DNA from: Oscheius sp. JU75
Taxonomy: Eukaryota > Nematoda > Chromadorea > Rhabditida > Rhabditidae
Assembly (NCBI GenBank): GCA_037178855.1
Contig: JASJZC010000007.1
Span: forward strand, 6,014,001 to 6,078,000
DNA length: 64,000 nt
Direction: 5' to 3'
Below the pieces are notes generated by a model. The model did no database searches. It had not been told where the DNA came from and was given only the letters and a program-made list of their open reading frames with translations. Of the stretch, positions 22,540 through 36,400 are shown in pieces (the first letter of the stretch is position 1; each line of letters begins with the position of its first letter). A program made the translations under genes and the position numbers.

Positions 22540-23215
22540 ATGTATACTTTATCCCTGGGTTGTTGTCTTGTAACTTGTGCCGGAATTGCTCAGTCTCTCG
22601 CCATAGGAAGGGCAAAGAGGAACGATCTTTTTGCCTCTTCTGCCTCGTTCGGGAAGCAAGGTGAGTCTTTCGGTTGTCATCTTATCACCATTGGTCTTTC
22701 AGGTCACGAGTCTAATTTTCTTGACACATCTGCCGGTTTTGGGAAAAGAGGTGATCCCTCATTCCTGGACGCGTCTGCCGGGTTTGGAAAGAGATCTGAT
22801 TCTCCTTTCATGGACGCTTCCGCTGGATTTGGAAAGCGAGGTACTATCTCTGAATCATTGAATGAAAGATCGTACTAATTCCAGCCTACGAAAGCCTCTT
22901 TGACTCATCCGCCGGCTTTGGAAAACGAGGTAATAAACATAAGGGCATTGTTGCCGGTCATTGTGTGCTCTGATTTGCGAAACAGATACATTGGAGCGAT
23001 TGAAAAAGATTACTTTAGCTCCAACGGAAAACTACTTCATGAACACCCATGCTGGATTCGGAAAACGCAGTGATTCTTTCTTCATGGATGCTTCCGCAGG
23101 TTTTGGCAAACGAGGAGGTATAGTTTGCTCAACTACTGCACATAACAGGAAATTTGAGATGACGGTTTTCTCCTCGATTCGACGGCTTCTTTGGGATAAA
23201 TGTTCTTCAGCTTGA
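22540..23215 (+). CDS. Neuropeptide-like precursor with repeated (D/S)xSAGF-amide peptides
   Basis: Four exons (22540-22660, 22703-22840, 22885-22929, 22986 onward). A signal peptide (MYTLSLGCCLVTCAGIAQSL) is followed by KR and tandem peptides, each ending in Phe-Gly then Lys-Arg. The endings are SSASFGKQ, FLDTSAGFGKR, FLDASAGFGKR, FMDASAGFGKR, LFDSSAGFGKR, FMNTHAGFGKR and FMDASAGFGKR. The Gly before each dibasic site is the amidation donor, so six mature peptides would end in AGF-amide (five SAGF-amide, one HAGF-amide). The first unit ends in KQ, so normal cleavage there is doubtful. The last exon may splice at 23117 to a stop at 23162, or read through to 23215. I do not match it to a named C. 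elegans nlp gene. Role: a secreted, amidated neuropeptide acting on an unidentified GPCR. Confidence 0.85.
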
Positions 23216-23219
23216 GGGA

Positions 23220-26200
23220 AACACTAAATATGACAAACAATGGTTATCAGTCAATGAAAATTGTTACCAATCGACTGTTCTTCTTGTTCTTTTGTTGTTC
23301 TTGCTGACACAGCTCTGTCCATTCTTATCTGGCTCGTCTCCAGGTCTTTTCATTGATTGCCATGGTCAACTGCTTTCAGTTACCGTCACAAGACAAGCCG
23401 CCTATTGTTCTTTTCACACTCTTCTTGTAATCCATACTAATAATGAGGACAGAGTCAATGCTACTCACAAATTGAAACTCATTTCTCGCCCTGTTTTAAT
23501 TGGCATCTTGTCTTTGGTCCTTCATTTGATGCGAATACGTCAGAAAAAGTGCAGGAGGATTCAATGCCACCACGCGGCTAATTATTGCTCTCAGTCTCTC
23601 TCAAACACAACTATATAAAAGTGTATAGCACATCAAAAACTACTATAACATCATAAGGAATGAGGTCCACATAGGGTTCGACCGGAAGGGGCATCCGGCG
23701 CAAGCTCACTTTCCATTTATTATGCATTGACCAAGACCAACGGACATGAAAACTAATAGCTGGAGCTTATTAAAATGTTCCACAAGTAGGCACGCAAAAC
23801 TGTGTAGCGCATTGTTTCTGACTGTTTAAACAATTCTTACTTTTAAAGTTAGTTTGTAAGCAAAAACCCTTTGATGTGGCTTTCCTTTCTTCTTTTTTTT
23901 CGCGAAGAAAAAGTGACAAAGTGTTCTTTCACATAGATTGCGATTGTGTTTTCTCACGGCTGGAGGCATGGCTAGCTTCGGGCTGGCAGGGACGCAGACA
24001 GCCACATGTCCGGACATACTGCTCAGGCCCTTTGGCGACTCCTCAGCACTTTTTATAGATTAAGATGACACTTCATGGAGTAATCTGTCTCGATTTCAGA
24101 CTGACCAATCTGACCATTTCACTATTAGCTTGGTCGTTCTGTTCACATCTCATCCCACTCAAATATCCTTTCCAATTTTATTCAATGTCACCTGAGAGGG
24201 TTTAGTGAGCAGGTAAAAGACAGTGAAGAACCTACTCATAATTCCAAGGGACTCTGGTCGCGCTAGCCCCCGAGCCCTTCCTCGAGCCCTCACTCAAAAA
24301 GTTCCCCTCGCTGGACTACTGCCAGTGTGACGTAATCATGAAAAATTTGTTAAAAAAAGAGCGAGCCGTCAGCTGACAGAGATGCCTCCAGTACTACACC
24401 AAAGGCTCATGCCGGGCCTGTTTTTCGCGCAACCTGATTAATAGCTGATAGGACCTGAGAGGACGGCTCTCGCTTGACAGAAAGAAGAGAAAGTGTCCAG
24501 CAAATAGTTCCTGCTTTCTTTTCAGTGACCGACGAGTCTCATTTCGTCGTCGTCGCACCTTAAGCTCTCGTTCAGTCATGTGCCTGCGATTTATCTCCTT
24601 CCCGCTCCTGCGAATATACATGATTAGTGCATTTTCTCTCCTCATAGCGATGAGCCATCATCTCCATCATTAGGCACATCTATATAGTTGTGTCTTTGAA
24701 AAGCAGTCAAGTGCTCAGTCTGAAAGAGTAATGAAGATGTAGGGGGAGAAAAAAAGAGCCCTTCTGTCACTATACTACTGTTTTCTGGCTGTCATGCCAT
24801 GCCAGTTGTGCATGTTGTGCGAGAGACGTTTTTCGTTACTCTTTCTTACACTAGGCCGACTTCTGCCTCATGCGGTCCCTCAGGCGCTGTAAACACAACA
24901 ATGAACCTTTCAAATTCTATAGAGTTACTGGACCAGGATCTACTCGAGATCTCTTTTTCCCTTTCATCTTACTCTCTCGCTAGCAGCTTTGTTTGCATAC
25001 TGGAGAGAGCCTCTAAAAAGCAATATATCCTTCTTGATACGGCGCTAGACGTAATGAGCACATGCTCTTGGCAAGTGGACTTCGAGTCCAGGACTGCCTA
25101 GTATGCTCGTATATGCGTCTGCCACGTGGTCACCGCGGCCGCCGCCGTCCAATTATCATCCATTTTTCCTGACGCCGCGAAACATGAGAGCCACATACAC
25201 AGAAGAAGCGCGAAGCACATGTGCAACATGTTATGGTGATTCTCTTCCAGAGACTTTGACCGTAAGACGTGTTTGGAGCAGATTCCAATTCATTGGTCAG
25301 ATATTTTCTTCTCTTTCCTGGCGATCGTGACTAACATGTTGTATACATTTGCTACGAAAAGGCGAAACGGCACCAGGTGTTCTTCTACATCTTTATTTCG
25401 TTATTTCGGAAACTACAATCTACAAAGCTAATAGCCGTTCCACCTGTGCAAGGCATGATTCAGTAGTTATCGAAAATGGAAAGTATACACATAGGAGATC
25501 AACCAAACTAATGAGAAGCTAGTCTTTTTAATGTCTGCAAAGCCTCTCACTTTCGTTTTACTGTAGATAGCTCTCTCGGCCATCAGACTCCTTCCCTATT
25601 TTTAGTCTGTATAACGTTTGAATGCTCTCCGGTACTTGGGTTTCGTGGTTTTCTTTCTGCCCGCCTAGTGCCATGGCTATCGAATTTCTTCATTTTTGGC
25701 TATTGCACACCAGTGCCCATGGACACCATATATTCAAAGAGGAAGGTGATCTTCACCCCCCCCTTTTTTTTTTACGTTTCTACTAATCAGTCATCTAATC
25801 TGCCTCATGGCTAAAGTAATCCTTGTTCATACTCTCTTCTTATTGTTCGTATGTTCCTCGACGAATTACCATTTTGATCTCTAGACAGGTAAGGAAGCAG
25901 GATTAGAGCACACTGATTAATTCTGACGCTCGACACAATAGCGTCTACATGTCGAAATTGATCTCCTTCATCTTCCAGTCTGACCGCTCGGGACTATTGC
26001 TATACTATTTTTGTTGTCTCTGCGGGTCCCTTTCTACATATATACTCGTCCTAGCTGTTGTGCCCTGCCACATCGCAATCTGTTCCCAAACCCCTTGCGA
26101 CTCGACTCCCGTTCTAAACTGCCTTGACTGACCCCGACAGCAAAGAGTAAAAGGGGTGCTCATTCCGTTGGGATTTGGCTGGGTCCAACTGGCCAAGTGG

Positions 26201-27900
26201 ACCAAGTGGTCCTAGGAAAAGGTCAGCTGAACTTGATACAGCCAGATGATTGAATGGAAAGTCCTTAAATGTATTGTCGCTATTTTCCACTAGAGGCACA
26301 GGGAAATAGAGCTCTCACTATATATGTTGATTCTGTTTTTTGTTTTCTCCTTCTGGCCTTCTCCATCTGGTCCCCCTGCGTGCACAACAACTACGCCTGT
26401 CTGAACAGCAGCTTTCCCCGCTTAAATAATGAACAAAATAATGTAGCAGAAATCACTATTAGGAATTATACGAGACTGGTTAGCAGCAGCCAGACCACTT
26501 GAGCTCACTGGGCTCGCCTACCGTAACCCGCACTTTTAGGATATGGCTACTCTGTTTTCCAAGGCTCTAAGTCAGAGCTGAGCTATAGTTTTTGGAAAGA
26601 AGTTTGCTTCTTCCCGACTGGGTGTAAAAAGTGGACTCAGCAGTCATGGCGGCCCACTTTTTCTGCGCTGCCATGCACAATTGGCGTCAAAGTGCGGCCG
26701 CTGAAAACAGCACTATACTAAAAGTTATTTTTCGGTGGTCAGAAGCTCTTTAGTTTGTTTCTGATCAGACTGGATACAAAGCGATGATTTATTTTTTGCA
26801 TAGCTCTATTGCTGTCTCAAATCTCCCCCTACTTTATATTCCTTTTATGGTTTTTCAATTTTTTCGCTTTTCAGATACGCGTGAGTCTCTCTTTATCACA
26901 CACACACATATTCTCCGTCTTCAAGATCCCCTCCCACACTTATAACTCTCTAAAAGACGGATCAAGTCCGTTTTCCTCTTTTGCTCTCAGTTCGACATAA
27001 TACGCGTCTAAAGTATGAGGGATGTGCCTTATCCTCTCACTCATTGAAATCGTATAATGGATTTGAGTCAGTACTTCAGTTCAGCTGTCCTTTAAAGTTA
27101 TCATGTCGTTCTCTCGCGTGACTCCTACCAGCGTCCCCTTTTTTCACTGGCTCCGCCTGGAACGCGTTATGCTAATCCAATTAGTAGCACATACAGTTGT
27201 GGTTCTCACATAACGTGTGACTCAAACAAAAGTAAATGATTCTAAGTAGCAATTAACATGATGACTCCTACTTCCTTTTTCCTTCAGCTGGATTGTCTGG
27301 TCTGGGGGAGCTGGCCGGAAGCTCAGAGCCGCGTTTCGAAAAGAATTTATCACAACGGCCGTCAAGTCCGACTCCGTGAGCGTGTCACGTGTGTTTGAGA
27401 GAGCTGTCGTATAGTCTGTGGTTGTTTCTGCCAGAAACAACTGCCCAACGGGCGATTGATCGGGCGCGGGCGGCCCGCAGCTGACCACCGAACAGACCTC
27501 GAGACCTGAGGGGATGAACTTTTTTAGAGTGCACCTCGGGATAAACTCGCAAAGACTAGCTATAGCTAAAACATTTTGGAGGACGATACGGACAGTTCCC
27601 CTTTAAACTGAATACTTACGGGGGTCTCGAATGGTCTCGCTGTCCCCACTTTTCAGGACAAACAGTATTTCAATTGGCGAGAGTGGCCATAAACGGCATA
27701 GAATCTGTGTATGGCAGCCGGACGACTGTTCAAACACAGGTCAGTCAGCTTTTCTGGCCCATTTTTGAAACGACCTCCCCTCCAAATACTCCAACATTCA
27801 AACCACCTGACCTACGCCAAACCCCTTCTCCTGGTCGAGGATTGTCCCATGTTTACGTGCCTCCCAAACAGAGCTGAGCAAATCGACCGGGCTGATCAGA
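23220..27900. other. Gene desert, first half: no supportable gene
   Basis: The ORFs in this stretch (for example 23292-23618, 24394-24645 minus, 24799-25101) lack domains, leaders and splice context. The plus strand is progressively pyrimidine-rich with T/C runs, for example around 25758 and 26880. A short CA microsatellite lies near 26897. The region could be distal regulatory DNA or a long leader intron of the BCL11 gene. Confidence 0.45.
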
Positions 27901-30900
27901 ACCAGTACCGGAAACGCGTTTTCACTTTCCGTAATCCCCAAGATTTCCATTGTTAATGGGTACCTGGGATTGCGCAACCCGTTCCCGCGAAATGGGATGA
28001 ACTGTGCGTACAGTTAGGAGTGCGTGGCTCAGAGCAACAACGTGGCTACGCGAAAATCTGGCTACTGACTCAACTCCGCACATGTACTATGTTGGGTTTC
28101 CTGCTGCTATGGACATGTCTCTTTCGCGCATTATTTGAGAATGCGCCGAGGGCGAGGCAAAAAGAGTGCAACATGCATCGATCTTATGTTAATGACCAGT
28201 GGTCATTCGGCCAGAGGGACTTGAGACCTTCCTTTCTAAAAATTGCCTTCCTCAATTGTTGCAGCTCTCTACTATACTGCGTTGCCGTCGGCTGCGCCTC
28301 TTTTGTTTGTTCTGCATACTTTTCTGAGCTGCCCCAGGCTACCAGGGGGAGCTTGCCACCCACGTTTCCAGCAAAAGACCATGTCCACAAACACATCAAC
28401 ATAGTATCAAGAAGGGGATATACTCTTAGGCCTGATAAAGATGGCTGTCTGTGTGATATTTTTTGTTTTGCGACCTTGACGACTCCTCGTGAGTGGTCAG
28501 TCCCAGTGCCACAAAAGGTCGAACACGACCCTTCTCTTGAATCAATGTCTGTCGCAGTTCCTTAATGCTGAAAAAGTCTAAAAAAAAATGTCTGCGGCAT
28601 ACTACTGGCAATGGTCAATTACTCGCCAAGCCACATCGCACTTTTACGTGATTAGGCATCCGTACATTCATTGCCGCTGCTCCCTATCGAATTTCTCATG
28701 TATATAGTATACTATTAATAGACTGAGAGGCTTTTTTGTTGTTATGTGCTTTCAATGAAAATTTCCGTCTTACCCTTTTTGTCAGGACACTGTCTCAGAC
28801 TGTCTTGGCGTCCGAATCAGTCGTCGGCGAGATCTGACTATTCTGCTACAAAAAATCCTACTCGGTTCTCCTAACGATTTTGTTATACTACCTATACCTT
28901 GCTGTATGTATATACTTTTTTCAGCTATCTCATTTCGCGCAGTAGGTAATTATATTGGTCGAGTGGCAATGAAAAACTCCTCGTTCCACTGAGACTGATG
29001 AACAGATTAGCAGTCAAACACGGCAATATAAATGCTACTTTCGTATAGTTGGGCTATTGCAGTGCCCAGCCCTCCCGTGAAAAACCCCAAGAGCTCATTA
29101 GTTTTTCTAGCGCCATGGTTGCTGCGGCGCGTCTGACCAACGACCTTGTTCATTTTTGGCATGTTGTTGTCCGTCGGGCCTGGTAGGTGTCCATGTTGCT
29201 GCTGTTTTTAACTTTCTATCCCGACTCTGCGAAAACACGAGGGGCGAGAGCCAATGGCTCTCGTTACGCCCATTCGTGAGGCTCTTTAGCTCTAGACGAA
29301 CTTTTCACTTTCTTGTTATTGCATCGAACACTTCCTCCAGTAGCTATGCGGGTACTCGATCCCCCAATCCTCGTCGCTTTCACTGAATGTTACTTTCTGT
29401 GGCCAGCCAGTTTTGCATGGCCATTGGCGGCTTTCGCTCGCAGCAGATTTCGCTTTCGTGGCAATGGCGTAACCACCCTGACCAGTTTTTGGCACAGCAA
29501 CACATCCCAAATACATCTGGTCAGCTACTTTCACTCCCCGGAAAGTGAAAGCCCGTTGTGTGTGAGTGCCATTTACGGATAAGATCATTTCGCTTTCTAT
29601 CTTAGGCAACTTCCGCGGCCAGTCAAAACTTTCGTGTCCTTGGCTGTCCAATTCCCTTTTTTCGTGTCGCTCGTTCTCTCCTACCCGCTACTGACCGATA
29701 ATTGAACTACCTTTGCGATCTCTCGGCAGCTATCACGAAACAGCAAACTGGTCAATAGTTAAGAGTCAAACTTCCTTATAGTTGAAATCAGTACTGTTGA
29801 TATCTACAGGTATCCTTGTTTTGGATAAACATAGGTTCAGTACAGACAAGGTGTCTGATCGTGAATGATCATGAGCGATTACTGCAGCTTGGCAGAAAAC
29901 GATCGTATACGCTTTCACTCGGGACAGGTTGCCGTAGTCTCCAGCCTGTTTGATCCCATGTCCATTTACTTTTTTTACCTCCTCATTTTAGCGCTGTTAT
30001 TCCATCCCGCTACTCTTCTTCTGACGGAAGAGAAGAGGGCGACCATTTTTCTCAAAATGTTCGTTTCTTCTCTTCTTTTCGATTCGCCGCCTGTTCGCAC
30101 TGATTCACTTCTTTTGTACTTCTTTTCAGCTAAAAGTTTACCGGGAATGTTTTGTACATGCCGTCGGCATCTTTCCAACTTTTTCTTACGTGTTCCATGC
30201 GAAATCCTTTCACCTTCCTACTGTAAGCGATTGCGCCACGAGGGAAAGTCCAGCAAATGGTCGACAATTATTTTTGAGCTGACGGTGTTGGCATTGTAGG
30301 GGGATAACTGGAACTATCCTGTCGTAATACCTTTGGTCAGGTGCTGAAATTCGGGGTGGTGATAGAGTTGGCACAGCCTCGACCCGGCCGAACTCTATTT
30401 ACCGACTACTCAGAGACGGTCAAAAAACTACAGAAAGAGTTGAGTTTGCCAATGGTCTTCAGCTGACACAGCGCCGTCCATTCAACACATTTCACTCTCC
30501 CGCCAACTCGCTTACTTTACCCTCGGCAAGCCTAACTGTGGTAAATAAGTTTTTTCACGCGGTACCCACTTATCGGGAGTTTCCTTTGTTACGTGTTTCT
30601 ATCGGCTATCACGCCTAGCGCTTATCGTTGGCTAGTTTTCCGCATCTGCGTCTCCACTACGAGCACGCTGTCTGTTCATCCCCTTCAATATCTTTGCACT
30701 TTTGGATCAGGTTTTTTTCGGACACTGTTCCATTGCGACTTTCGCTTACTACGCAAACTAACTAATGGCTACTTTCTATTGCCGCGGCAGGCCATCGTCT
30801 ACTTTCACTCCGCTTTCGCCTTCTATCCGTGGCTTAAGGCATGTGGCGTTCACTATCGAATCACATTGTTTCAAAAAACCTGTGAAAGGCGAAACCTGGG

Positions 30901-33457
30901 CAGGCCCTAAGGCTTTTTGTCAGCTGTTGGGTTAGCCGCGTTTGATTCGCCGAGTAAAAACAGCCGTGAAATAGGTTCCACCCGTGGGGGGCTCCACGAA
31001 TATCTCCGATACTACACAGCAGGCGCCGAGACAACGCGAAGCAAAAAAAGGAGGGATTCCCTCCAGACATGCACTTTCACGTAGCCAGGCTATCCAAGTT
31101 GTCTGTTTGTATTGCAAAATGCCTGTTCGTTTTGTCCGCTTATTCATTCTTCTTTTGTGACGTCACAACTGTGCAAATAGTCTCCAGGCTCTATCTCGCG
31201 TCACAGTCACTCGGCTGGCATAGCCAATGGCATAAAAGATGGCCATAGGGTGTCGTAATTCTCCAACGGATATTATAGTCTTCAAAAGTTTCAGGCCAAA
31301 ACTAAGCAAACAAACACTTGTCCTTGAATATCCATATTTTTTGGGCTTCTATATATCTTTTACCGTAACTTTTGGGATTAAATGGCTTGAAAGAGCGGCA
31401 CGTAAATACACCTATAAAGATATAAGGAAAAACATCTTTCTAAGTAGTATGGTCAAAGTATTTCGAAAACGAGACAACTCCTATCTGTCTCGTGAGCATA
31501 GCGCTAAAAAGTTCTCCTTTTTATTAGCTTTGTGCTTGTTTCAAAAGGCGAAAGGCTCTTATCACACTTGTTGCAGTTGTTTCTGCGTTATCTCTTTCTT
31601 CGGGCAGACAATTTCAGCTGTGCCCACAGTCGACAAAGGACAGGACTGTCGAACAGTTATATTGCAATCAAAAACCATTGTGAGATGGCAGCAGAATACC
31701 AAGAAGTCATCTCCTTTAGCGCCGGTTCCGCTAGGGGTCTTCTAATGGTCGCTCCTCTCACACTTGTTGAGCTAGTCCATTTTGAAAGGGAGACTATCTA
31801 ACCAGAAGAGAAAGCTGGAACACCAACGGGGAAATCCCAAGGTCGCCGACGGCTTTCGCTGGACGACGCACGCGGATTGCGCAACGCGCCACGCCAACCG
31901 GTTGCCGCCTTTTTCGATGTTGCATGATTGGGCGACTCTAGTGGCGAGTGAAACTTGCTCTGCCACCCGTCGATGCCCAGGTTTTCACTTTCGGCCCCGC
32001 GGAAAGCGAGACGCACGCCCACTCTCCCTCTCTTCCGCAGCCGCAGCTTCCACCGGTGGCATGGATCTGACAGTCTATTGTCATATTTTCTCTTTCTACT
32101 GTTTACCATATTCCTCTATTTTTACTTCCCTTTTATTCACTACACTGGTTTTTATTACAACTGTATTACACCGCCACTGACCATCGGGGCACCTACTTTC
32201 CTTTTTTGCTTTACTGTCTCATGTTGTTTCAACTCTCGGACCACCCATACCTTCTCTTCGTCTATTTTCTGTGTGTCCAGACGCACCTTACGTAGCGTGG
32301 TCCGGTCATTGCTCGCTTCCGGGCTTCCTTTCCGTCTGTATTTGCTTGTTCAATCCGGCCCCGCCCATTCTACCGGTCCGTTTCCTGGGGACACTTCCGC
32401 GCTCACGTCGACCACGTGCGTGTGCCGTACGTGTAAGCCTCTGTCAAAAAGTCATATTTTATGCCTATACAGATGGAACAGTATATAGTTATCCGCTTGT
32501 GTGGGCTGTTGTGTAGTGTTCTACTTGTGACCAGTAACCACTTTACACACAGAGTCCGGCCTCGCGCTCCCGCACGTCCATCTTTTGTTTTTGAAACAGA
32601 TGCCATCCAGCATGAGAGCTGTCAACTCAGCTTCTTCTTTCACAGGCTCATCTGTTCGTTTTTTGTGTCTGCTCTCTTTTGACCGCAATTTCTATTCAAG
32701 TTGGCGCTGGTCAGCCGTATATCAATGGTACTTTCTACCGACTCTGGTCACTCTTCATTAGATTTCTTAACTCTCATTGTTGACTACTTTCTCGTCCTCA
32801 TCTTTCCGGTTCCCTGGACCTCAACTGTTCCTCAACGTGCCAAACACTTACCAGACGGCTCATGAACTTTCTCTCTGGTCATTGGATATGCGACGTTGCT
32901 TTCCAATTTTCTTCAGAAATTTGTTGACAGTACTGTTGTAAGCAAACAGGTGAAAACCCTTTATGGTCGTACAGTTATGGTGCAGCTCAATATTTTTGCT
33001 TCTTTCTTTGTTTCTTGGCGCTTATCAGGAACCCTCTCTTCTACGAGGATAGCCGCGGCTTTTTTCAGCTCCGTTGTGCCATTGATAGCTCGCCGCGTGG
33101 TTCAGCTCTCGCTCAATAAATCAGTTGATTTTTTGACCACTTCGCTTTTTATCTTCTCTTATTCTTTTTTCCTCTAACTTATTTTTAAGTTTCATTGTTT
33201 CAGGAAGAGCCCTTTGGTCTGAGCGTGCTCCCGCTGTAGCGGAGACCATATTGGAAAGGTGGTGTCGCAAGTGAGAGTTGTGGTCAGTTACCGTAGTCTT
33301 CCGCCATTCCTAACATGTGGCATTTCAGATTGGTCGCTAACTTTCACTCTACTTTCTCTCTCTGCATTTACCCCGGTGTACTTTTTTCTACGGCGTATTT
33401 CAACCCGGTGACTCTGGATTTTAATCCAGATTGTTGTTTTGTGTGTTATTTTTGCTA
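27900..33457. other. Gene desert, second half, upstream of BCL11
   Basis: Strongly pyrimidine-rich on the plus strand. This keeps stop codons rare and produces long meaningless frames (28020-28565, 29865-30299, 31955-32488). The word CTTTCACT or CTTTCGCT recurs at many places (29377, 29528, 29912, 30802, 31074, 33341 and others), and one pair forms an inverted repeat at 29528-29551. No exon could be supported until ATG 33458. Likely 5' regulatory DNA or a leader intron of the BCL11 homologue. Confidence 0.45.
29528..29551. repeat. Inverted repeat of the CTTTCACT word
   Basis: CTTTCACT at 29528-29535 and AGTGAAAG at 29544-29551 are perfect 8-bp arms separated by 8 bp. It sits inside the desert where the same word recurs singly. 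Confidence 0.4.
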
Positions 33458-36400
33458 ATGAGCAGTGCTTCCCGGTCAAACAAACAGGTAGTTCGAAATC
33501 CGCTCTAATCCGTAACTGCATTCTGTAGGTTATCGAACCACGCCGACGCAAGAAGACCAATAGTGATCTCGACAGCGAAGAGAATATAAACAAAAGCGGT
33601 GGCACTCCGATGGCCTCTTCTGACAGCGGTGTAGAATCCGCTGCTGAAGTAGACCTAACTGAACTTAAAGCCACGGATTCACCACTATCACGAGCTGCTA
33701 GCAGTCCCCCGAATCGGGGTGACACGGTCATCTGTGGAGAATGCCACACTCACTTCCCCATTTCCCAATTCTCCCAGTTTATCGAGCACAAGGTATTCGT
33801 GGCTTCCATTGTTTGACTGAAGATTATGGTGACAGGTGTCAAACTGCGGTGGCAAGATGACTCCTTCTGACGTCGATTCGTCGCCTGTAAATTTTGAACG
33901 GCAAGGACGACGACGAACCTTCAATCCAGCTGCAATGGTTAGTCTGGACAAGTTGCCAAAAATTTATCAGATTCAGAATCGTTGTGGGCGGTCAACGTCG
34001 GCGAATCCGCTGATGCTCCACTACAACATGGATGTGACGACGGACACGAATGATTTAGGTTGGTCAACATGTGATCTGTCTTTCGAGCCAATAGTCATTA
34101 GTGGGTAAAGGGTGATCAATGTGGATTGGCTGGCAAGATGCCATCCTTTGGCGCACTGCTCTAGACAAAGGTGATTCTTTTTCTGCCCCGCTCGGGTGGT
34201 CTGCTTTGTCCGCCATGCCAAAAATGGATCGGACTGTGGACAGCCGACTGGCCACGAGTTGCGCAATGTTTGCTCTCGGTTACTGTAGTATTGACTGAGG
34301 GGGTCGCGTCGGGAGTATTGGGCCGCGCCGCAGAGGCCGAATAATAGCTGAGGACCAGTTTTGACCGGCGGCATGCCGAGAGACGACAATCCATGGCAAG
34401 ACACGCTGACTTTTCCGTCGGGCTCACGTAAAAGGGGACTGACATTCTGTTTTACTGAGTGGGTTCCAGTTGTCTTATCAAAAAGTGCTTTTGCACTTGA
34501 GTGACCCTGGAACCTGAAGATAGCGCCTGGAGACTGGCAGATTAGAAAAAGTGCAGACGCAGACACCCTGATGGTCAAATCAGATGTTTTGAAACCTTTC
34601 GAGTCTTTCGCGTTTTCGTCGCCGAGCTATCTTGCAAAACTATATGGCGAGCACAAGAAGATCAAGGGTTGGCTCTGACGTGAATAGCTCTGAGGCGAGC
34701 GAGGTTGGATGGTCATATGACAGCCTCGCTGCTTTTCCCACAACGTTCTCTCGAACAGGGGTCATTCACTGATTGATTGCGTGTGACAAAAAGATCTAAG
34801 AAAGAGAGACATACTGGTTGAGAGATAATCAGGTCCATTCCACGTACCCCACCCAACCGGATTTCTTCAAATTGTTCACTAGTACGTGAGTGCACCGAAA
34901 GTGCATGTCTGGACCGGCTGGACCACCCACTGACCGTGCGCTACGTCATCCGAGAAACATGTCTCTGCAAAAAGCGTTCGCATGCTGCTCCTCCCATGAA
35001 AAACTTTTTCCGCATTTTGACGTTTCAAGCCCAAATATTTGTATGTGTTGTGATCTTTCAATGGGAAGTCCTGCTCCCAGCCTTGTGTAGGCCTGAGCAC
35101 ACAGCAGCTGTTTGTCAGGCGTTTCGATAAGCGGTCTGAAGACTGATCATGGCTGAGCTAGCAAAGTGAACCTGATGGCAGGGGTATGCCGTCGCGCTAG
35201 AACAATCTAATGCTGGAACTCTTGCCTAGATCTAGCTTTCCACTGCCCATCAAATAAGCCTGGTTTCCTCTTTCGTTTCTAGTTAGATTCGGTTGGGATC
35301 AACAAGTCCCTCCAGAGACTTTTGGCATAGTATTTAGCTGATCAGGCGGCTGGTGTCCGTTTTCACGTTGCCTCGACGTGGACCAGAACCTGGGCGCCGG
35401 CTCCGAGGCTCTTGTAAATAACATTTGTTTGCGCGCTCTTCCGCGCCGCGCAATGGTCGCGAAAAGAGAAATGCAAACACTGAATTCCATGGCAAATAGC
35501 TCTGCTTCCACGTCCGCTGCGTGGAGCCCGCCTGACGAGGGGACAGCCGGTCATGCTGCCATCGGGCACGAGGGGATCTAGCAAAGCAAGACGTTTCCGG
35601 AAAGAAACACGCAGTATAAACAGTCTGGCGCACTTTGAACATCATGAGACTTGCAGAACGAGCATCTCGGTCTGTGACGTGCAACTCCTGTAAAGAGCGG
35701 TTTGCCGACATCTGGACGTTACTGAAGCACAGCTACAACACTCATGGACTCCGAATTCTTCAGGTATTAACTTTCGTTTGTCAGTTGATTTACACAAATT
35801 TGTAGGAGGACATTCCCGATGGTGACTCGAGCACTTCCTCTTCCTCACCCAACTCCGACTCTTATGGTCGTCAATCCCCGGTCAAGACAGTCGCTTCGGC
35901 GCTACAGCAACCAACTGCTAAATCCGCCTTTTCCCTCTCTGCCTTCTGCTCAGAACGACTGAAGGAAATTGCCGAGAAAGCTTCAAATGAAGCGATGGAG
36001 AACAAAATGGCGCTGGAAACCAAGCCTTGTCTCAAACGGTAATGGATTGTACATTTTGATTTTCATTGAAAAATTCAGGATGATGCCATCGGAGGAAGCT
36101 GACGACGAACATGTGGCCAGTGCCTTCAACCCGCCAGGCAGCTCCTCGCTGTCTAGTACCGTGCAATCGTCTCTCCAGACAGCCTCATCCCTTGGAGTGA
36201 GACAACGAACAACACGCTTGTAATAATCTCCGTTTTCAGAACATATGGATGCAGCCCAATGTTCTTTCGGCCATGCAGGAGTACTACACTCAGATGTCTC
36301 ACAGCTACAATGTTAACAACAATGTGGCTGCTGCTGCTCTTCTCGGCTTGTCCAATTCTGGAGTTCCTCAGTCTCCCGGCCTATTTGCTGGCTTGAGAAA

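Noticed and set aside
31955-32488. 177-codon plus-strand open frame (also 28020-28565 and 29865-30299)
   Set aside because: These lie in strongly pyrimidine-rich DNA where stop codons are rare; the products are Ser/Phe/Leu/Cys/Arg mixtures without domains or splice signals.
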